64,000 bases of DNA from NCBI GenBank assembly GCA_934096035.1, contig CAKOKX010000001.1, positions 434,001 to 498,000 of the forward strand, in the 5' to 3' direction. Origin of the DNA: an uncultured Bacilli bacterium (GTDB taxonomy: Bacteria; Bacillota_I; Bacilli_A; RF39; UBA660). The position numbers and the translations under genes are program-made. Shown piece by piece: positions 26,000 to 34,383 of this stretch (position 1 is its first letter; every line of letters starts with the position of its first letter). Below the pieces are notes generated by a model. It was not told the origin of the DNA. It saw only the letters and a program-made list of their open reading frames with translations, and ran no database searches.

Positions 26000-26716
26000 A
26001 TGAATAATAATGAAATAATAAGCAAAATAATAGAAACATTAAATAATCCAAATTTCGAAACAAACTCTATGCTACTGCTTAGCAATTTTACTCCGAGTTT
26101 TTTTGCGGGGGCAAATACTACGTTGCCAATGCTCATGAAAAAAAGTCATTTGCGAGAAAATATTTTTAACGAAAAATACGCTAAAGAAAATAATTTTAAT
26201 ATTAAAGGAAAACATTATCATGGGTTGGGATTAACTACATTTTTAAAGGTTCTAAAATCCTTAGAATACCCACAAGCTGTTTATAGATTTACAAACATTG
26301 GAAATTATAAATCAAATAATTATATAGCACTTACAAATGTACAAGACAAAAAAGAAAATAATATTATTGTGCCAGTTGAAATAAATCAAAAAGGGCAATA
26401 TGACAATACTGAAATAGATTGCAATAGAATAAAAACAGTTTATGGAAAAGAAAATCCCAATTATTTTAAAAGAATGATAAAAGAAGGCTTTTTATTTGAA
26501 ATTTATAATAGGAATGGTCGTTATTCATTATCAACTAATCTAAAAATATATAATACCTATATCTCTTGTTTTGACAATAGATTTGATGCTGATGATAACT
26601 ATGTAAATGCTATCAATATATTATTGCAAGAGGGACAATCTAAAACAACTTGTTCATTTGAAATTTATAAATATAATGCTGAAGAATTATCTTTCATAAA
26701 AAAATTTGAATATTAA
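26000..26716 (+). CDS. MuF-C-like domain protein (putative toxin/nuclease fold)
   Basis: 238 residues; CCGGAGGCATTA precedes ATG 26000. The central part (YPQAVYRFTNIGN, NYIALTNVQDKKENNIIVPVEIN, KTVYGKENPNYFKRMIKEG) resembles the phage MuF C-terminal domain, placed in the BECR RNase-like fold group and found in polymorphic toxins. It stands alone, not in a phage or secretion operon, and has no signal peptide. An own strong promoter and divergence from the candidate small RNA are notable. Whether it is toxic is inference; no antitoxin gene is adjacent. Confidence 0.6.
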   Translation: MNNNEIISKIIETLNNPNFETNSMLLLSNFTPSFFAGANTTLPMLMKKSHLRENIFNEKYAKENNFNIKGKHYHGLGLTTFLKVLKSLEYPQAVYRFTNIGNYKSNNYIALTNVQDKKENNIIVPVEINQKGQYDNTEIDCNRIKTVYGKENPNYFKRMIKEGFLFEIYNRNGRYSLSTNLKIYNTYISCFDNRFDADDNYVNAINILLQEGQSKTTCSFEIYKYNAEELSFIKKFEY

Positions 26717-26795
26717 ATTTATTAGTGATTATTAGTCTTATATTCTTGGAAATTAAATTTAATTAACAAACATATAATTAATAAGGTGATAATCT

Positions 26796-27041
26796 ATGCA
26801 TATTAAAGATACCCTTATTAATTTTTTATATGATAAAGAATATTTTATATCAATTTATGATAATTTTATTCATGTATTTAATTATAAAGAGTTAATAAGT
26901 TTGACAAGTAAATTAGTTATTTTAAAATTAGATAAATTTAAACTAGAGATAAAAGGTGAAGATTTGTTTATAACTAAAATGATGCCAAATGAAATATTAA
27001 TTCGTGGAGTTATCAAGAATGTAGGTATCAATTATGAATAA
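26796..27041 (+). CDS. yqfC: Sporulation protein YqfC (YabP/YqfC family)
   Basis: 81 residues; AAGGTGATAATCT precedes ATG 26796. The pattern FISIYDNFIHVFNYKELISLTSK followed by LKIKGEDLFI-type and RGVIKNV is characteristic of YqfC, a small beta-rich protein made in the mother cell. CATATAAT at 26771-26778 could be a sigma-E -10 or, as TATAAT, a sigma-A one. It overlaps yqfD by eight bases, as in Bacillus and Clostridium. With yqfD it acts during stage IV of spore formation. Confidence 0.85.
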   Translation: MHIKDTLINFLYDKEYFISIYDNFIHVFNYKELISLTSKLVILKLDKFKLEIKGEDLFITKMMPNEILIRGVIKNVGINYE

Positions 27042-28176
27042 AAATATTGTGTGGATTGAAAGTAATTGTGATAATTATTACAGATTAATAAGTAAAGTTG
27101 AAGCTTTATCAATAAAAATATATGAAGTAAAATATATAGATAAAATGTTATATTTAAAAGTAACGAAAAAAGATTATGAAAAAATAAATAAATATATCAT
27201 AAGTTATAAATTTAAAATTATAAAAAATACAGGTCTAAATAAACTCTTAGATTATATTAAGAAAGAAAAAATATTTATTATATCTCTTTTAATAGGTCTA
27301 ATTTTCTTTGTTTGTTTAAAAAATATGATATTTAAAATTAATATAATTCACGAAAACAGTAGTATACGTGAACTTATTAAAGATGAACTAGATGAAAATG
27401 GCATAAAAGTTTTAAGATTTAAGAAAAGCTATAAAAGGTTAGATGAAATAAGACAAAAAATATTAGATAAACATCCCGATAAATTAGATTGGATGGAGTT
27501 TGAAGTAAAAGGCATGGTTATAAATGTCAAAATTGAAGAAAGAATTATAACTGATATTAAAAAAGACGATAGAGTTTGTGATATCGTAGCTAAAAAAAGT
27601 GGTGTGATAAATGAAATAAAAATCGAGCAAGGTGAAGGGCTAGTAAACATAAATGACTATGTTAAAGAAGGCGATGTTTTAATTCGTGGTTCCGTAAAAT
27701 ATAACGAAGAAGATAAAAGATATACCTGTGCATCCGGAGAAATATATGCTACAACTTGGTATACAGGAAGCATAAGTATTCCATTTAAATATTATGAATA
27801 TGAAAAACAAAATGATAAAAGATACAATTTAGTCTGGGAATATAATGATAATAAACATGAAGTATTTAGAAATAGATTAGAAAATTATGAAAGCAATTAT
27901 AAAACATTACTTAAGATATTTGATTTTAATCTTTATATAGATAAGCAAGTAAGTGTCAAAAAAATAGAAAAAGAATATACCAAAGAGGAAGCATTAGAAG
28001 TAGGAATAAATAAAGTTATTGAAGCAACAGAAAAAAAACTAACTAAAAAAGACACTATAATTGATAAAAAAGTTTTGAAAAAAGTTAAAAATAATAGTAC
28101 AATGGATATAGATGTATTTGTGGTAGTAAAAGAACTAATAAGTACACAAAAAGAAATAGAGATAGAAAAGGATTGA
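27034..28176 (+). CDS. yqfD: Sporulation protein YqfD (stage IV)
   Basis: 380 residues; start overlaps the yqfC end, with a GTAGG-type site inside yqfC. An N-terminal cytoplasmic/soluble part of about 85 residues is followed by one membrane helix (IFIISLLIGLIFFVCL), then a long extracytoplasmic domain with the family pattern GVINEIKIEQGEG...VKEGDVLIRG. YqfD sits in the forespore/mother-cell membranes and is needed for spore completion. Usually followed by phoH; here a VanZ-like gene follows with a four-base overlap. Confidence 0.9.
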   Translation: MNKNIVWIESNCDNYYRLISKVEALSIKIYEVKYIDKMLYLKVTKKDYEKINKYIISYKFKIIKNTGLNKLLDYIKKEKIFIISLLIGLIFFVCLKNMIFKINIIHENSSIRELIKDELDENGIKVLRFKKSYKRLDEIRQKILDKHPDKLDWMEFEVKGMVINVKIEERIITDIKKDDRVCDIVAKKSGVINEIKIEQGEGLVNINDYVKEGDVLIRGSVKYNEEDKRYTCASGEIYATTWYTGSISIPFKYYEYEKQNDKRYNLVWEYNDNKHEVFRNRLENYESNYKTLLKIFDFNLYIDKQVSVKKIEKEYTKEEALEVGINKVIEATEKKLTKKDTIIDKKVLKKVKNNSTMDIDVFVVVKELISTQKEIEIEKD

Positions 28177-28181
28177 TTAGG

Positions 28182-28799
28182 ATGTTTTTAAATACAATTA
28201 GAGCAGTGTTAAATGATAATTGGCCTGTGTTAGTGATATTCATTGTAACCCTTGTTAGTATGAGATTCTTTTATCTTAGAACTCATCGTGAAAAAGTATA
28301 TTTTTATAAAGAATTTTTTGGAATAATATCAATAGTTTATTTATTTTTATTATTTCAACTTCTTACTAAAGTAGAATTAAATGATGGTAGTGGATATAAC
28401 TTAGTACCATTTACAGAAATATTTAGATATAAAGTAGGTAGTAATCTTTTTATATATAATGTTGTAGGTAATATACTAGCTTTTGTTGTATTTGGATTAA
28501 TTGTTTCTTATTATATTAAACCTAAAACTGTCATGGCTCCGTTTTTGATATCTTTAGTAGTATCATCAACTGTAGAGTTTGTGCAACTTAATATAGGTAG
28601 AAGTTTTGATGTAGATGATATTATTTTAAATGTTTTAGGTTGTGTAATTGGTTATTTATTATATATTGGTCTTACTGCCATACATAATCATTTGCCAAAA
28701 TCATTACAAAAAGAAGGAATAATTAATATTATATGTTTCATTCTTTTAATAATTATGGTATTATATATACTTAAAGTGATGGGGGTGTTAGCATTTTGA
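28182..28799 (+). CDS. VanZ-like membrane protein
   Basis: 205 residues from ATG 28182; AAAGGA at 28166-28171 fits this start better than TTG 28173, which overlaps the yqfD stop. Five hydrophobic helices are seen. VanZ-family features include LVPFTEIFRY, NVVGNILAFVVFGLI, SSTVEFVQL and FDVDDIILNVLGCVIGY. The function of most VanZ proteins is unknown; some alter glycopeptide sensitivity. Its place between yqfD and ybeY, where phoH and pgpH normally lie, is unusual. Confidence 0.85.
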   Translation: MFLNTIRAVLNDNWPVLVIFIVTLVSMRFFYLRTHREKVYFYKEFFGIISIVYLFLLFQLLTKVELNDGSGYNLVPFTEIFRYKVGSNLFIYNVVGNILAFVVFGLIVSYYIKPKTVMAPFLISLVVSSTVEFVQLNIGRSFDVDDIILNVLGCVIGYLLYIGLTAIHNHLPKSLQKEGIINIICFILLIIMVLYILKVMGVLAF

Positions 28800-29245
28800 A
28801 TCACTATGAAATAATAAATGAATATAATGAAGAAGTAAAATATGATTTTTTACCCAAAATAATTGATAAATGTCTAGAAATGGAACATGTAGAAAATGCA
28901 GTATTTTCAATAATATTTATTGATGATGAAAAGATGCGTGAATTAAATAAAACATATCGTGGCATTGATAGAACAACAGATGTTTTATCATTTGCTTATG
29001 AAGATAATGAAACTATTGAGTGTGATTACCGAATGCTTGGAGAAATATTTGTAAGTATTCCTAAGATGAAAGGACAAGCTATAGAATATGGACATAGCGA
29101 AACTAGAGAACTATCATTTTTAGTAGTTCATGGAATATTACATCTTTTAGGTTATGATCACACGTTAGGAGAAAAAGAAGAAAAAGAAATGTTTAGTCGT
29201 CAGGAGTTGGTATTAAATGAGTTTGAAGAAACAAGAAAAGCATAA
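28796..29245 (+). CDS. ybeY: Endoribonuclease YbeY (rRNA maturation)
   Basis: 149 residues from TTG 28796, overlapping the VanZ stop; GGGGGTG lies upstream. The metal-binding motif HGILHLLGYDH (HxxxHxxxxxH) is near the C-terminus, preceded by DRTTDVLSFAY. YbeY is a zinc endoribonuclease acting in 16S rRNA 3' processing and 70S quality control. Followed by dgkA with a 29-base overlap, the conserved order in Bacilli. Confidence 0.9.
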   Translation: MNHYEIINEYNEEVKYDFLPKIIDKCLEMEHVENAVFSIIFIDDEKMRELNKTYRGIDRTTDVLSFAYEDNETIECDYRMLGEIFVSIPKMKGQAIEYGHSETRELSFLVVHGILHLLGYDHTLGEKEEKEMFSRQELVLNEFEETRKA

Positions 29246-29612
29246 GAAAATGAGTTTTCAAAGATTTTTAAATAGTATTAAGTTTTCTATTGATGGATTA
29301 GTTAATGCATATCAAAACGAACAAAGTTTATGGTTACATGCGATTTGCACTATAGGTATTATAATATTAGGATTCTTATTACAAATTAGTTTTAACGAGT
29401 GGGCTGTTATAGTTATTGCTTTAGTTATAGTTTTAGCGGTGGAACTTCTAAATACGGCGATTGAAGCAACTGTAGATTTAGTTACGAAAGAAATTCATCC
29501 TCTAGCTAAAGTTGCTAAAGATTGTGGTAGTGCAGCAGCATTTGTAAGTAGCATTATGGTATTTATCATTTGTTGTTTCATTTTCGTTCCTAAAATTATA
29601 GCATTATTTTAA
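29217..29612 (+). CDS. dgkA: Diacylglycerol/undecaprenol kinase
   Basis: 131 residues; CAGGAG inside ybeY precedes ATG 29217. Features: N-terminal amphipathic segment (FLNSIKFSIDGLVNAYQNEQSLWLH), three membrane helices, and the catalytic signature AVELLNTAIEATVDLVT. In Gram-positive bacteria this enzyme phosphorylates undecaprenol. It lies in the ybeY-dgkA-era order. An alternative ATG at 29250 exists but lacks a good binding site. Confidence 0.9.
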   Translation: MSLKKQEKHKKMSFQRFLNSIKFSIDGLVNAYQNEQSLWLHAICTIGIIILGFLLQISFNEWAVIVIALVIVLAVELLNTAIEATVDLVTKEIHPLAKVAKDCGSAAAFVSSIMVFIICCFIFVPKIIALF

Positions 29613-29623
29613 AGAGGTAAGTT

Positions 29624-30511
29624 ATGAAAAGTGGATTTGTAAGTATAATCGGAAGACCTAATGTTGGTAAAAGTACATTAATTAACACTATAATTAATAG
29701 AAAAGTTGCCATAACTAGTAATGTTTCAGGTACGACCAGAAACATTATTCAAGGAATATATAATGATACAGATACCCAAATAGTTTTTGTGGATACACCA
29801 GGGATACATAAGCCTATAAATAGACTAGGTAAAGTATTAAATAAAGAGGCTTTAGCTCTAACAAAGGATGTTGATTTAATTTTATTTGTGGTAGATGTAG
29901 CATCAGGTATAGGCAAAGGAGATATGTTCATTTTAGAAAGCTTAAAAAATAATGATGTTCCTGTTATCCTTGTTCTTAACAAAATTGATGAAATAACAAC
30001 TGAAAAATTAATTAGAACAATTGATGAATTTAAAGACATATATCCTTTCGTAGAAGTAGTTCCTACATCAGGACTTAAAAATGATAATGTTGATCATTTA
30101 ATAAGTGTTATAAAAAAATATTTACATGATGAAGTAAAATATTTTCCTGATGAATACTATACTTCAAGTAGCATGAAATTCATGGCTAGTGAAATAGTCA
30201 GAGAAAAATTACTTCAAGTAACAGAAGATGAAATACCCCATAGTATTACATGTATAACAACTCTTTTTGAAGAAAAGAAAGACATTGTCAATATTAGTGT
30301 AGATATCATCGTAGATAGAGATAATATAAAAAGAATAATAATAGGTAAAAATGGTAGTAGATTAAAAACAGTTGGAACTCTAGCAAGAGCAGAAATTGAA
30401 AGTGAACTAGTAGGCAAAAAAGTTTATTTAGAGTTATTTGTAAAAACAATTAAGAACTGGAAAGATAAAGAAAAGTATTTAGTTGAATTAGGTTTTATAG
30501 ATAATGAATAA
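29624..30511 (+). CDS. era: GTPase Era
   Basis: 295 residues; AAGAGGTAAGTT precedes ATG 29624. The G1 motif GRPNVGKSTL starts at residue 9, with G3 DTPGIH and G4 NKID. The C-terminal KH domain has IIGKNGSRLKTVG. Era binds the 3' end of 16S rRNA and helps 30S assembly, acting next to YbeY in the same pathway. Normal length; all GTPase motifs present. Confidence 0.95.
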   Translation: MKSGFVSIIGRPNVGKSTLINTIINRKVAITSNVSGTTRNIIQGIYNDTDTQIVFVDTPGIHKPINRLGKVLNKEALALTKDVDLILFVVDVASGIGKGDMFILESLKNNDVPVILVLNKIDEITTEKLIRTIDEFKDIYPFVEVVPTSGLKNDNVDHLISVIKKYLHDEVKYFPDEYYTSSSMKFMASEIVREKLLQVTEDEIPHSITCITTLFEEKKDIVNISVDIIVDRDNIKRIIIGKNGSRLKTVGTLARAEIESELVGKKVYLELFVKTIKNWKDKEKYLVELGFIDNE

Positions 30512-30551
30512 AATAAAAATAAATCACCCAATATATATTTAGGTGATAAAA

Positions 30552-30641
30552 ATGAATAAAGAAGAAGCATGGAAAAAGTTTCAAGAATCAGGAAAAGTAG
30601 AAGATTATCTTAAGTACAAAGAAGTAGAAAAGAAGGATTAG
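30552..30641 (+). CDS. YqzL-like small protein
   Basis: A 29-residue reading frame (MNKEEAWKKFQESGKVEDYL, then KYKEVEKKD) between era and recO. The pattern W-K-x-F-x-x-(S/T)G-x-(I/V)-x-x-YL-x-(Y/F)KE and the position match the YqzL family in Bacillus. AGGTGATAAAA precedes the ATG. An inverted repeat ATCACC/GGTGAT (30522-30527 with 30541-30546) could sequester this binding site. Too short for standard gene calling; function unknown. Confidence 0.7.
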   Translation: MNKEEAWKKFQESGKVEDYLKYKEVEKKD

Positions 30642-30643
30642 AA

Positions 30644-31372
30644 GTGAACACAGAAGTAGATGGATTTGTTTTAAGTGAAACTCCATATGGAGAAACAAGT
30701 AAGATTATAAATGTTTTTACTCGTGAATATGGCGTAATAGGTATAATGTGTAAAGGTGCTAAATCTTTAAAAAATAGATATCGTGTACCAACTATGAAAT
30801 TTAGTTTCAGTCATTTTAACATTGTATATAAAGAAAACAAATTATCTACATTAGTAAGTGCAGATGTTTTAAATCCTTTGAAAACTATCAAGAGTGATAT
30901 TCTTTTGGTAAGTTTTTTGGCGTATATAACAGAACTAACTAGTCAAGTAGTTAAGCAAAGTAGCGATATAGAAAACATCTATGATGATTTTATTAAAGTA
31001 ATATTAAAGTTAGAAAGTGGTTTAGATCCAGTAGTATTAACAAATATTTTAGAAATTAAGTATCTTGAATATCTTGGCGTTTTATTTAATCTAGATGAAT
31101 GTGTCCTATGTGGAAGCAAGAATAATATTGCCACATTTGATCCAGATAAAGGTGGATACATATGTATAAATTGTTTAACTAATGAAATAGTCGTGGATAA
31201 AAAGATAATAAAAATGATAAGAATGTATTATTATGTAAATATTGATTCTATTAAAGAAATAAAAGTTGATGACGAAACAAAAAATACAATTAATAAATAT
31301 TTGGATTTATATTATGATAGATATACAGGACTATATTTAAATAGTAAAGATTTTTTAAAAAAACTTATGTAG
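30644..31372 (+). CDS. recO: DNA repair protein RecO
   Basis: 242 residues from GTG 30644, two bases after the YqzL-like stop; AGAAGGA lies inside the small gene. An N-terminal OB-fold (TEVDGFVLSETPYGETSKII) and a C-terminal zinc site CVLCGSKN...YICINC are present. RecO loads RecA on SSB-coated gaps together with RecR and anneals single strands. The era-yqzL-recO order is conserved in Firmicutes. Confidence 0.9.
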   Translation: MNTEVDGFVLSETPYGETSKIINVFTREYGVIGIMCKGAKSLKNRYRVPTMKFSFSHFNIVYKENKLSTLVSADVLNPLKTIKSDILLVSFLAYITELTSQVVKQSSDIENIYDDFIKVILKLESGLDPVVLTNILEIKYLEYLGVLFNLDECVLCGSKNNIATFDPDKGGYICINCLTNEIVVDKKIIKMIRMYYYVNIDSIKEIKVDDETKNTINKYLDLYYDRYTGLYLNSKDFLKKLM

Positions 31373-31381
31373 GGTGGTAGT

Positions 31382-31975
31382 ATGGCAAATTTAACATTTT
31401 ATTATGGAACAATGGCAGTTGGAAAGACAACAAAGTTATTACAAGATCATTACAATTATTCAAAGTATTTAATTAATATCGTAGTTATGAAACCTAAAAT
31501 TGATACTAAAGGAAGTAATACCGTTGTAAATAGAATTGGTGAAAATATAAAAGTTGATGTTTTAATACCTAAAAGTGCCAATTTGCTAAGTAAAAAATAC
31601 ATGCATAAATATATGTATGCAGAATTCATTTTAGTGGATGAAGCTCAGTTTTTAAGTAGAGAACAAATTAATCAACTTTGGTTTATAGCACATAAATATA
31701 ATATTTCCGTTGTTTGTTATGGTCTTAAAAGTAACTTTAAAGGGGATTTGTTCGAAGGTTCAAAGCAATTGTTTGCTAGAAGTGATGAAAAGCATGAGTT
31801 AACAGTAAACTGTGTATGTGGAAGCCCCGCAATGTTTAACGCTAGACGTGTAAACGGTAAATATAGTTCAAGTGGAAAAGAAGTTGTAATTGATGGGGCC
31901 GATGATGAAATAGAATATATTCCTCTTTGTGCAGACCATTATTTAGAATTTGTTATGAATGGAAAGTATAAATAA
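31382..31975 (+). CDS. tdk: Thymidine kinase (type II)
   Basis: 197 residues; GTAGGGTGGTAGT precedes ATG 31382. Walker A GTMAVGKTTKLL at residues 9-20, Walker B VDEAQFL near 85, GLKSNFKGDLFEGS (lid and substrate region), and CVCG...PLCADHY as remnants of the zinc site. It phosphorylates thymidine to dTMP in the salvage pathway. Length is normal for the tetrameric bacterial enzyme. Ten bases after recO; probably co-transcribed. Confidence 0.9.
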   Translation: MANLTFYYGTMAVGKTTKLLQDHYNYSKYLINIVVMKPKIDTKGSNTVVNRIGENIKVDVLIPKSANLLSKKYMHKYMYAEFILVDEAQFLSREQINQLWFIAHKYNISVVCYGLKSNFKGDLFEGSKQLFARSDEKHELTVNCVCGSPAMFNARRVNGKYSSSGKEVVIDGADDEIEYIPLCADHYLEFVMNGKYK

Positions 31976-31995
31976 TAAGGTATAGGTAATAAATT

Positions 31996-32337
31996 ATGAC
32001 TCATGAAATGAAATTGCAACCAAAATATTTTGATTATTTTTTAAATGGTACAAAGAGAATTGAAATCAGATTAAATGATGAAAAAAGAAAAAAGATTAAA
32101 TTAGGTGATAAAATCAAATTTTTAAAAGAAACTGATTTAAAAGAATCTTTTGAAGCACAAGTTATAGGCCTATTAAAATATAACTCTTTTGAAGAACTAT
32201 TGAGAGATTATGATATTTCAATTCTATCAGATGCTAATATGACTAAAGATGAATTAATATCAACCTTAGAGCAATTCTATACAAAAGAAAAACAAAAACA
32301 ATACGGTGTTTTAGGAATTAGAATCGAATTGATCTAA
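31996..32337 (+). CDS. ASCH domain protein
   Basis: 113 residues; a weak AAGGTATAGGTAA precedes ATG 31996. The pattern MKLQPKYFDYFLNGTKRIEIRLNDEKRKKIKLGDKIKF is the ASCH domain signature (ligand/RNA-binding beta-barrel related to PUA). It follows tdk closely. ASCH proteins bind RNA or hydrolyse modified nucleosides such as N4-acetylcytidine; a nucleoside-related role would fit the tdk neighbour, but this is inference. Confidence 0.8.
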   Translation: MTHEMKLQPKYFDYFLNGTKRIEIRLNDEKRKKIKLGDKIKFLKETDLKESFEAQVIGLLKYNSFEELLRDYDISILSDANMTKDELISTLEQFYTKEKQKQYGVLGIRIELI

Positions 32338-32346
32338 TTTTTTTGT
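32316..32346 (+). terminator. Intrinsic terminator overlapping the ASCH gene end
   Basis: AATTAGA (32316-32322) pairs with TCTAATT (32333-32339), followed by a T run. Confidence 0.55.
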
Positions 32347-32386
32347 TATAAAGCAATAATAAAATTTAAAATATGGCTTTTAATTC

Positions 32387-32415
32387 TTGTAATTGTGCCC
32401 ACATTTATGTATAAT
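32387..32415 (+). promoter_or_regulatory. glyS promoter
   Basis: TTGTAA (32387-32392), 17 bases, TATAAT (32410-32415). No T-box is visible in the short leader, unlike thrS. Confidence 0.65.
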
Positions 32416-32441
32416 TGTATTTATCAAGGAAGTGATTTATT

Positions 32442-33815
32442 ATGAAAGTAACTATGGAAGAATTAGTTAACTATTGTAAACAATATGGTTTTATTTTTCA
32501 AGGAAGTGAAATATATAATGGGCTTGCAAACTCATGGGATTACGGCCCAGTTGGTACAAATTTAAAAGAAAACATCAGAAAAGCATGGAAGAAGAAATTT
32601 ATTCAAGAAAATCCTTATAATGTTGGACTAGATGCTGCGATTATTATGAATCCAAAAGTTTGGGTTGCATCAGGTCATGTTGCTTCTTTTGCAGATCCAT
32701 TGATTGACTGTAAGAAATGTAAAGCTAGACACAGAGCAGATAAATTAATCGAAGACTTTACTCATGGCGAAGTTACAGGTGATGGCTGGGATAATGAAAA
32801 ACTAGAAAATTTCATCAAAGAAAATAACATTACATGTCCCGTATGTGGCAAAAGTGATTTTACTCCGATAAGAAAGTTTAATTTATTATTTGAAACTTCA
32901 ATTGGTGTAACAGATGATACTAAGAATACTGTTTATTTACGTGGTGAAACTGCTCAAGGAATTTTTGTTAATTTCAAAAATATTGAAAGAAGTATGAGAT
33001 TAAAAGTACCATTTGGTATTTGTCAAACGGGTAAAGCTTTTAGAAATGAAATTACACCAGGTAACTTTATTTTTAGAACTCGTGAATTTGAACAAATGGA
33101 ACTTGAATTTTTCTGTAAACCAAATACTGACTTAGAATGGTTTGGATATTGGAAAAATTATTGTATGGACTTTTTAAAAACTTTAGGTTTAGATAGCAAT
33201 AATTTAAGATTCAGAGATCATGAAAAAGAAGAATTATCATTTTATAGTAAAGCAACAACAGATATAGAATTTATGTTTCCAATGGGATGGGGTGAACTAT
33301 GGGGTATAGCTGATAGAACAGATTATGACTTAACTGTTCATCAAAATGCTTCAGGCACAGATCTTCGTTATATGGACCCAGAAACGAATGAAAAATATTT
33401 ACCATTTGTTGTAGAACCATCAGTGGGGCTAGATAGATTACTTTTAGCTATTTTAACAAATGCCTATACAAAAGAAATGGTAGAAGGCGAAGAAAGAATA
33501 GTTTTAAAAATTCATCCAGCTTTAGCACCATATAAAGTAACTATTTTACCTCTTATTAAAAAAATTCATGCTGGAAAAGCAAATGACATTTATGCAACAC
33601 TTTGCAAATATTTTGAATGTCAATATGATGAATCTGGTTCAATAGGTAAAAGATACAGAAGAAGTGATGCCATTGGTACACCATTTGCTATAACAATTGA
33701 TGATAACACAATTGAAAATGATACTGTAACACTTAGAGACAGAGATACAATGGAACAAATTACGCTAAAAGTTGATGAATTAATTTCATTTATAAGTAAA
33801 AAGATAGAATTATAA
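32442..33815 (+). CDS. glyS: Glycyl-tRNA synthetase, alpha2 type
   Basis: 457 residues as a single chain, the eukaryote/archaea-like dimeric type also used by some Firmicutes, not GlyQ/GlyS heterotetramer. Features: YGFIFQGSEIYNGLANSWDYGPVG at the start, a CxxC zinc pair (CKKCKARHRADK, CPVCGKSD), motif 2 FRNEITPGNFIFRTREFEQME, motif 3 VEPSVGLDRLLLA and a C-terminal anticodon-binding domain. It attaches Gly to tRNA-Gly. CAAGGAAGTG precedes ATG 32442. Confidence 0.95.
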   Translation: MKVTMEELVNYCKQYGFIFQGSEIYNGLANSWDYGPVGTNLKENIRKAWKKKFIQENPYNVGLDAAIIMNPKVWVASGHVASFADPLIDCKKCKARHRADKLIEDFTHGEVTGDGWDNEKLENFIKENNITCPVCGKSDFTPIRKFNLLFETSIGVTDDTKNTVYLRGETAQGIFVNFKNIERSMRLKVPFGICQTGKAFRNEITPGNFIFRTREFEQMELEFFCKPNTDLEWFGYWKNYCMDFLKTLGLDSNNLRFRDHEKEELSFYSKATTDIEFMFPMGWGELWGIADRTDYDLTVHQNASGTDLRYMDPETNEKYLPFVVEPSVGLDRLLLAILTNAYTKEMVEGEERIVLKIHPALAPYKVTILPLIKKIHAGKANDIYATLCKYFECQYDESGSIGKRYRRSDAIGTPFAITIDDNTIENDTVTLRDRDTMEQITLKVDELISFISKKIEL

Positions 33816-33819
33816 TTTC

Positions 33820-33856
33820 AAAGCTAGAGAAAAAATCTCTGGCTTTATTCTTTTTT
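33820..33856 (+). terminator. Intrinsic terminator of glyS
   Basis: AAAGCTAGAGA (33820-33830) pairs with TCTCTGGCTTT (33836-33846, one G-U), followed by T-rich sequence. Confidence 0.75.
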
Positions 33857-33900
33857 CTGTAGTATAATTTAATTAACAAGAAAAATATTGTGTAAAACTC

Positions 33901-33929
33901 TTGTAAAAATTTTAAAAGTTTGATAAAAT
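33901..33929 (+). promoter_or_regulatory. sepF-divIVA promoter
   Basis: TTGTAA (33901-33906), 17 bases, TAAAAT (33924-33929). Confidence 0.65.
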
Positions 33930-33957
33930 GGGATAGTAGACTAGGGAGGAATCAATT

Positions 33958-34368
33958 ATGGGATTTAGCTTAAAAAATATATTTAAAGATGACGATGACA
34001 TGGAAAATCTAAATGGCACAGAAGATGGATACTACAATATTTCTGAAGAAGATGCTATAAAAGAAGCAGACAAAACTGGAAATAAAATGATTTTGCTTGA
34101 ACCTCGTGCATACTCTGAATCACAACAAATTGCAGATCATTTAAAAAATAGAAATAGCGTTGTTGTTAATTTAAAAAGAGTAACATCTGATCAAGCTAAA
34201 AGAATTATTGATTTTCTAAGCGGAGTTATCTATGCAATTGGTGGTTCAATGCAAAAAATAGGTGTTGGTATTTATCTAGTGGCACCTAAAAATGTTAATG
34301 TTCAAGGAAAAATAACAGATGACTCAGAAAAAACTAGTAAGAACAATGATGAAGAACTAGACTGGTAA
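33958..34368 (+). CDS. sepF: Cell division protein SepF
   Basis: 136 residues; AGGGAGGAATCAATT precedes ATG 33958. An N-terminal amphipathic membrane anchor (MGFSLKNIFKD) and acidic linker precede the SepF core: LLEPRAYSESQQIADHLKNR, VVNLKRV, AKRIIDFLSGVIYAIGGSMQ. SepF aligns FtsZ filaments at the septum. It lies directly before divIVA; the ylmG and ylmH genes normally between them are absent here. Confidence 0.95.
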   Translation: MGFSLKNIFKDDDDMENLNGTEDGYYNISEEDAIKEADKTGNKMILLEPRAYSESQQIADHLKNRNSVVVNLKRVTSDQAKRIIDFLSGVIYAIGGSMQKIGVGIYLVAPKNVNVQGKITDDSEKTSKNNDEELDW

Positions 34369-34383
34369 TTAGGTGGTGGCCTT

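Noticed and set aside
28173..28799. Mycoplasma-type genetic code (TGA = Trp)
   Set aside because: TGA is used as a true stop in yqfD, the VanZ gene and the YkgJ-like gene, and Trp is encoded by TGG.
24266..28799. VanY and VanZ genes as a glycopeptide-resistance cluster
   Set aside because: They are 3 kb apart in different transcription units, with no vanHAX or vanRS genes; both families are common without resistance.
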